Below, piece after piece: positions 36,761-38,469 of a DNA stretch of 38,469 bases. Source of the stretch: Fluviicola sp. (GTDB taxonomy: Bacteria; Bacteroidota; Bacteroidia; Flavobacteriales_D; Crocinitomicaceae); NCBI GenBank assembly GCA_017983675.1, contig JAGOAZ010000021.1, positions 1-38,469 on the forward strand, written 5' to 3'. The number at the start of each line of letters is the position of its first letter. Position 1 is the stretch's first letter. A program made the translations under genes and the position numbers. The notes beneath the pieces were generated by a model. The model had not been told where the DNA came from. It saw nothing but the letters and a program-made list of their open reading frames with translations, and did no database searches.

Positions 36761-37419
36761 GAAAGTGGTTTAACAGTTATACGACGTGCTACATGGTCCG
36801 AAAGTTGAATCTGATTGTCATTAATCGAAATAATAATCGAATTATCAAATTCGAAAATAGTTGTAACCGTAAATACAGTTCCTAAAACAAATTGAATTCC
36901 AGACAAATACTTTAAAAAGATCGGATCACCATCCTTAACACCCATAATTTGGTATTGACAGTTAACAGAAGATTCTGATAATAAGTGAAATTCATTTTCT
37001 AAAGGAAAAACTCCATTACTATTTGGGATTGGATCACCATGAGGATCATACTGTGGATTACCAAGGAAATCTGCTAGTCGATCAACAAGCGCATTCGATT
37101 GTATGTGCTCTAACTGTTCTGCAATTTCATGTACATCTTCCCAACCGAAATTTAGTTTATCTACTAAAAAAACTTCCCATAAACGGTGTTTACGTACAAT
37201 AGCTATTGCTTTCGACAAACCTAATGGTGTCAAAGAGCAACCTTGGTATTTTTGATAACTCAAATAATTCTTATCTGCTAATTTTTTGAGCATATCAGTC
37301 ACTGAAGATGCTTTTGTATTTAATTTAAATGCTAAATCATTAGTGGCTACAAGTGATCTTGAATCAAAATTCAATGCATAAATAGCTTTTAAATAATTTT
37401 CTTCACTTTGAGAAAGCAT
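36757..37419 (-). CDS. DtxR/MntR-family metal-dependent repressor
   Basis: 220 residues: winged helix-turn-helix (about 1-65, recognition helix near KASSVTDMLKKL), dimerisation and metal domain (about 66-140), then a C-terminal FeoA/SH3-like domain (about 145-220). At the primary metal site the Cys of iron sensors (IdeR C102) is replaced by E101 in EQLEH, with E104 and H105, as in manganese sensors; H78 is also kept. The position of MntR D8 / IdeR M10 is N8, which is unusual. It is the first gene of the metal-uptake operon. A DtxR-like palindrome lies at its promoter, so metal-dependent autorepression of the whole operon is likely. Confidence 0.92.
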   Translation of the reverse strand: MLSQSEENYLKAIYALNFDSRSLVATNDLAFKLNTKASSVTDMLKKLADKNYLSYQKYQGCSLTPLGLSKAIAIVRKHRLWEVFLVDKLNFGWEDVHEIAEQLEHIQSNALVDRLADFLGNPQYDPHGDPIPNSNGVFPLENEFHLLSESSVNCQYQIMGVKDGDPIFLKYLSGIQFVLGTVFTVTTIFEFDNSIIISINDNQIQLSDHVARRITVKPLS

Positions 37420-37435
37420 ACATAATATATTTATA

Positions 37436-37443
37436 CAAATATA
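37436..37443 (-). promoter_or_regulatory. -7 box of the metal-uptake operon
   Basis: The minus strand reads TATATTTG, matching TAnnTTTG, 16 nt upstream of the ATG at 37419. The palindrome at 37451-37468 sits immediately upstream, over the spacer and -33 region. Confidence 0.65.
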
Positions 37444-37450
37444 AAATAAT

Positions 37451-37468
37451 TTTTAGACATGCCTAAAA
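37451..37468. promoter_or_regulatory. DtxR/MntR-type operator palindrome
   Basis: TTTTAG-ACATGC-CTAAAA is an 18-bp dyad with one mismatched pair, close to TTTAGGCATGCCTAAA-like sites of DtxR-family repressors. It lies between the divergent metal-operon and ndk promoters, next to the metal-operon -7 box, where bound repressor would block RNA polymerase. Confidence 0.7.
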
Positions 37469-37511
37469 TAGAAAACCTTAAATTAAATAAAGAGATAGAA
37501 AAAAATAGTTG

Positions 37512-37519
37512 TATTTTTG
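37512..37519 (+). promoter_or_regulatory. -7 box of ndk
   Basis: TATTTTTG matches TAnnTTTG, 27 nt upstream of the ndk ATG. The DtxR-type palindrome lies 43 bp further upstream, outside the ndk core promoter. Confidence 0.6.
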
Positions 37520-37546
37520 TGACCTATAAATTAAACAATAATAATA

Positions 37547-37966
37547 ATGTCAGGAAACAGAACATTTACAATGTTAAAACCAGATGCGATCGAAAATGGT
37601 CACATGGGTAAAATTATTGATATGATTATCCAAGCTGGATTTTCTATCAAAGCGATGAAATTAACTCAATTAACTACAGAGCAAGCTCAAAAGTTTTACG
37701 AAGTTCATGCAGAGCGTCCGTTCTATGGTGAATTAGTTGAATATATGACATCTGGTCCTATAGTAGCAGCTATTTTAGAGAAAGATAATGCAGTCGCTGA
37801 TTTCCGTGCATTGATTGGAGCAACAGATCCTGCTGAAGCAGCTGAAGGTACGATTAGAAAGTACTACGCTGAGTCTAAAGGTAGAAATGCAGTTCATGGT
37901 TCTGATTCTGATGAGAATGCTACAATAGAAGGTGTATTTCATTTTGCAGCTAACGAAGTTATCTAA
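37547..37966 (+). CDS. ndk: Nucleoside diphosphate kinase
   Basis: 139 residues, normal length. It transfers the gamma phosphate of ATP to nucleoside diphosphates through a phosphohistidine. The N-terminal [19 protein letters not shown], the middle [18 protein letters not shown] and the active-site [12 protein letters not shown] (the His is phosphorylated) are all present. It ends in the usual [10 protein letters not shown] strong terminator follows directly, so it appears to be monocistronic. Confidence 0.98.
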   Translation: MSGNRTFTMLKPDAIENGHMGKIIDMIIQAGFSIKAMKLTQLTTEQAQKFYEVHAERPFYGELVEYMTSGPIVAAILEKDNAVADFRALIGATDPAEAAEGTIRKYYAESKGRNAVHGSDSDENATIEGVFHFAANEVI

Positions 37967-37987
37967 GAATAGCTAATAAACAATCGT

Positions 37988-38021
37988 AATCCTGTAGTTT
38001 TTCAACTGCAGGATTTTTTTT
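37988..38021 (+). terminator. Rho-independent terminator after ndk
   Basis: AATCCTGTAGTT and AACTGCAGGATT form a 12-bp stem (one T-G pair) around TTTC, followed by T8. The outer 7 bp (AATCCTG/CAGGATT) are shared with the hairpins of the repeat array that begins about 100 bp on. Confidence 0.92.
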
Positions 38022-38165
38022 GCATTATACATGCGTGCTTTATAAATCAAAAAAATTATTTATTATAAATCCTATCTAACAATGAAACTGTAGAATTAGA
38101 ATAATAAGTATAGATTTAAAAAACATCCATCAGATTAAATAGTAGATAAAAACAGTTAAAACAAA

Positions 38166-38196
38166 AAATCCTGTCACTCAAAGAATGACAGGATTT
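38166..38196 (-). terminator. Hairpin A of repeat unit 1
   Basis: A perfect 11-bp stem around CTCAAAGAA. Read on the minus strand the stem is followed by a T-run (complement of the A-tract at 38163-38168), so it has the form of an intrinsic terminator for minus-strand RNA. Confidence 0.55.
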
Positions 38197-38289
38197 ATAA
38201 AAGTGGCATCGACTTACTCTTCCATCCGTCGGCTGACGGACAGTGCCATCAAGGTGATAAATAGTAAAAGCAAAACAGTATAAACAAAA

Positions 38290-38320
38290 AAATCCTGTCA
38301 CTCAAAGAATGACAGGATTT
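38290..38320 (-). terminator. Hairpin A of repeat unit 2
   Basis: Identical stem and loop to unit 1, again with an A-tract on the left that gives T-run termination on the minus strand. Confidence 0.55.
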
Positions 38321-38414
38321 ATAAAAGTGGCATCTACTTACACTTCCATCCGTCGGCTGACGGACAGTACCATCAGCGTGATAAATAGTAAAAACAAAAA
38401 CAGTATAAACAAAA

Positions 38415-38445
38415 AAATCCTGTCACTCAAAGAATGACAGGATTT
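38415..38445 (-). terminator. Hairpin A of repeat unit 3
   Basis: Identical stem and loop to units 1 and 2; the base pattern just after it changes from ATAAAA to GTAAAA. The unit is incomplete at the window end. Confidence 0.55.
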
Positions 38446-38469
38446 GTAAAAGTGGCATCGACTTACTCT

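Larger units (their letters stand above)
38126..38469. repeat. Tandem array of ~124-bp non-coding units (window ends inside it)
   Basis: Equivalent bases recur at 38168, 38292 and 38417, giving periods of 124 and 125 bp. Unit 1 and unit 2 differ at only about 6 positions plus one 1-nt indel. Unit 3 is cut by the window edge. Before unit 1, bases ~38126-38165 look like a decayed tail of a further unit. Each unit has two conserved dyads: hairpin A (AAATCCTGTCA/TGACAGGATTT, 9-nt loop) and GC-rich hairpin B (TCCGTC-GGCT-GACGGA). No gene is credible; a 61-codon minus-strand frame (38116-38301) merely tracks the repeat. The stretch 38022-38125 shows nothing recognisable. Function unknown. Confidence 0.9.

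Noticed and set aside
38116..38301. 61-codon minus-strand frame in the repeat array
   Set aside because: It spans repeat unit boundaries, has a Cys/Phe-rich low-complexity translation driven by A-tracts, and includes hairpin A; it is a by-product of the repeat.
38166..38445. CRISPR array or integron attC sites
   Set aside because: Whole 124-bp units repeat without unique spacers, and no GTTRRRY/RYYYAAC core pairs flank the hairpins. No Cas or integrase gene is near.

Overview
The window looks like chromosomal DNA of a Bacteroidota (Flavobacteriales) bacterium, plausibly near Fluviicola/Crocinitomicaceae; this placement is inferred from gene style, not from a marker search. The DNA is AT-rich. 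Start codons follow A-rich leaders rather than Shine-Dalgarno sequences. Many genes carry the Bacteroidota -7 box TAnnTTTG just upstream. Gene content fits too: DUF3857/transglutaminase proteins, MORN_2 repeats, a DUF5723-like outer-membrane protein ending in Phe, OmpA/TPR lipoproteins and stand-alone MnmD. No rRNA, tRNA, insertion sequence, prophage or CRISPR array was seen.

Layout: (1) 1-6508, a co-directional envelope block: a 5'-incomplete MORN_2-repeat protein, a DUF3857 transglutaminase-like protein with an intact Cys-His-Asp triad, and a paralogue that has lost all three residues. (2) 6.5-10.1 kb: an MFS exporter, divergent mnmD, an exported alpha/beta hydrolase and tpx. (3) 10.1-12.7 kb: a gene-free regulatory stretch with two TCCC-N5-GGGA palindromes, a sigma-54-dependent (NtrC-type) response regulator, and a REC-HPt protein. 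(4) 12.8-17.9 kb: comM, then an especially AT-rich minus-strand block (Wzt-type ABC ATPase, an unrecognised protein, a glycosyltransferase), then a lone HPt protein. (5) 17.9-20.7 kb: a FecBCD/BtuFCD-type uptake operon. (6) 20.8-33.3 kb: mostly housekeeping and envelope genes (DEAD-box helicase, murB, sppA, folK, two OmpA-domain proteins, a glutathione peroxidase, gyrB, a Nudix CoA pyrophosphatase, a beta-barrel protein). (7) 33.4-37.5 kb: a complete five-gene metal-uptake operon in tro-like order (DtxR/MntR regulator, binding lipoprotein, ATPase, two permeases) with a DtxR-type palindrome at its promoter. (8) ndk with a strong terminator, then a tandem array of about 124-bp non-coding units that runs off the right edge.

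How parts work together: the tro-like operon is self-contained, with its own regulator, operator and terminator. The NtrC-type regulator, REC-HPt and lone HPt look like pieces of a phosphorelay whose kinase lies elsewhere. Three promoters (MFS, mnmD, folK) place the -7 box exactly 4 nt before ATG, which predicts leaderless mRNAs. The least explained parts are the Wzt/unknown/glycosyltransferase block, the TCCC-N5-GGGA pair and the terminal repeat array. I did not find a clearly new defence or mobile system.
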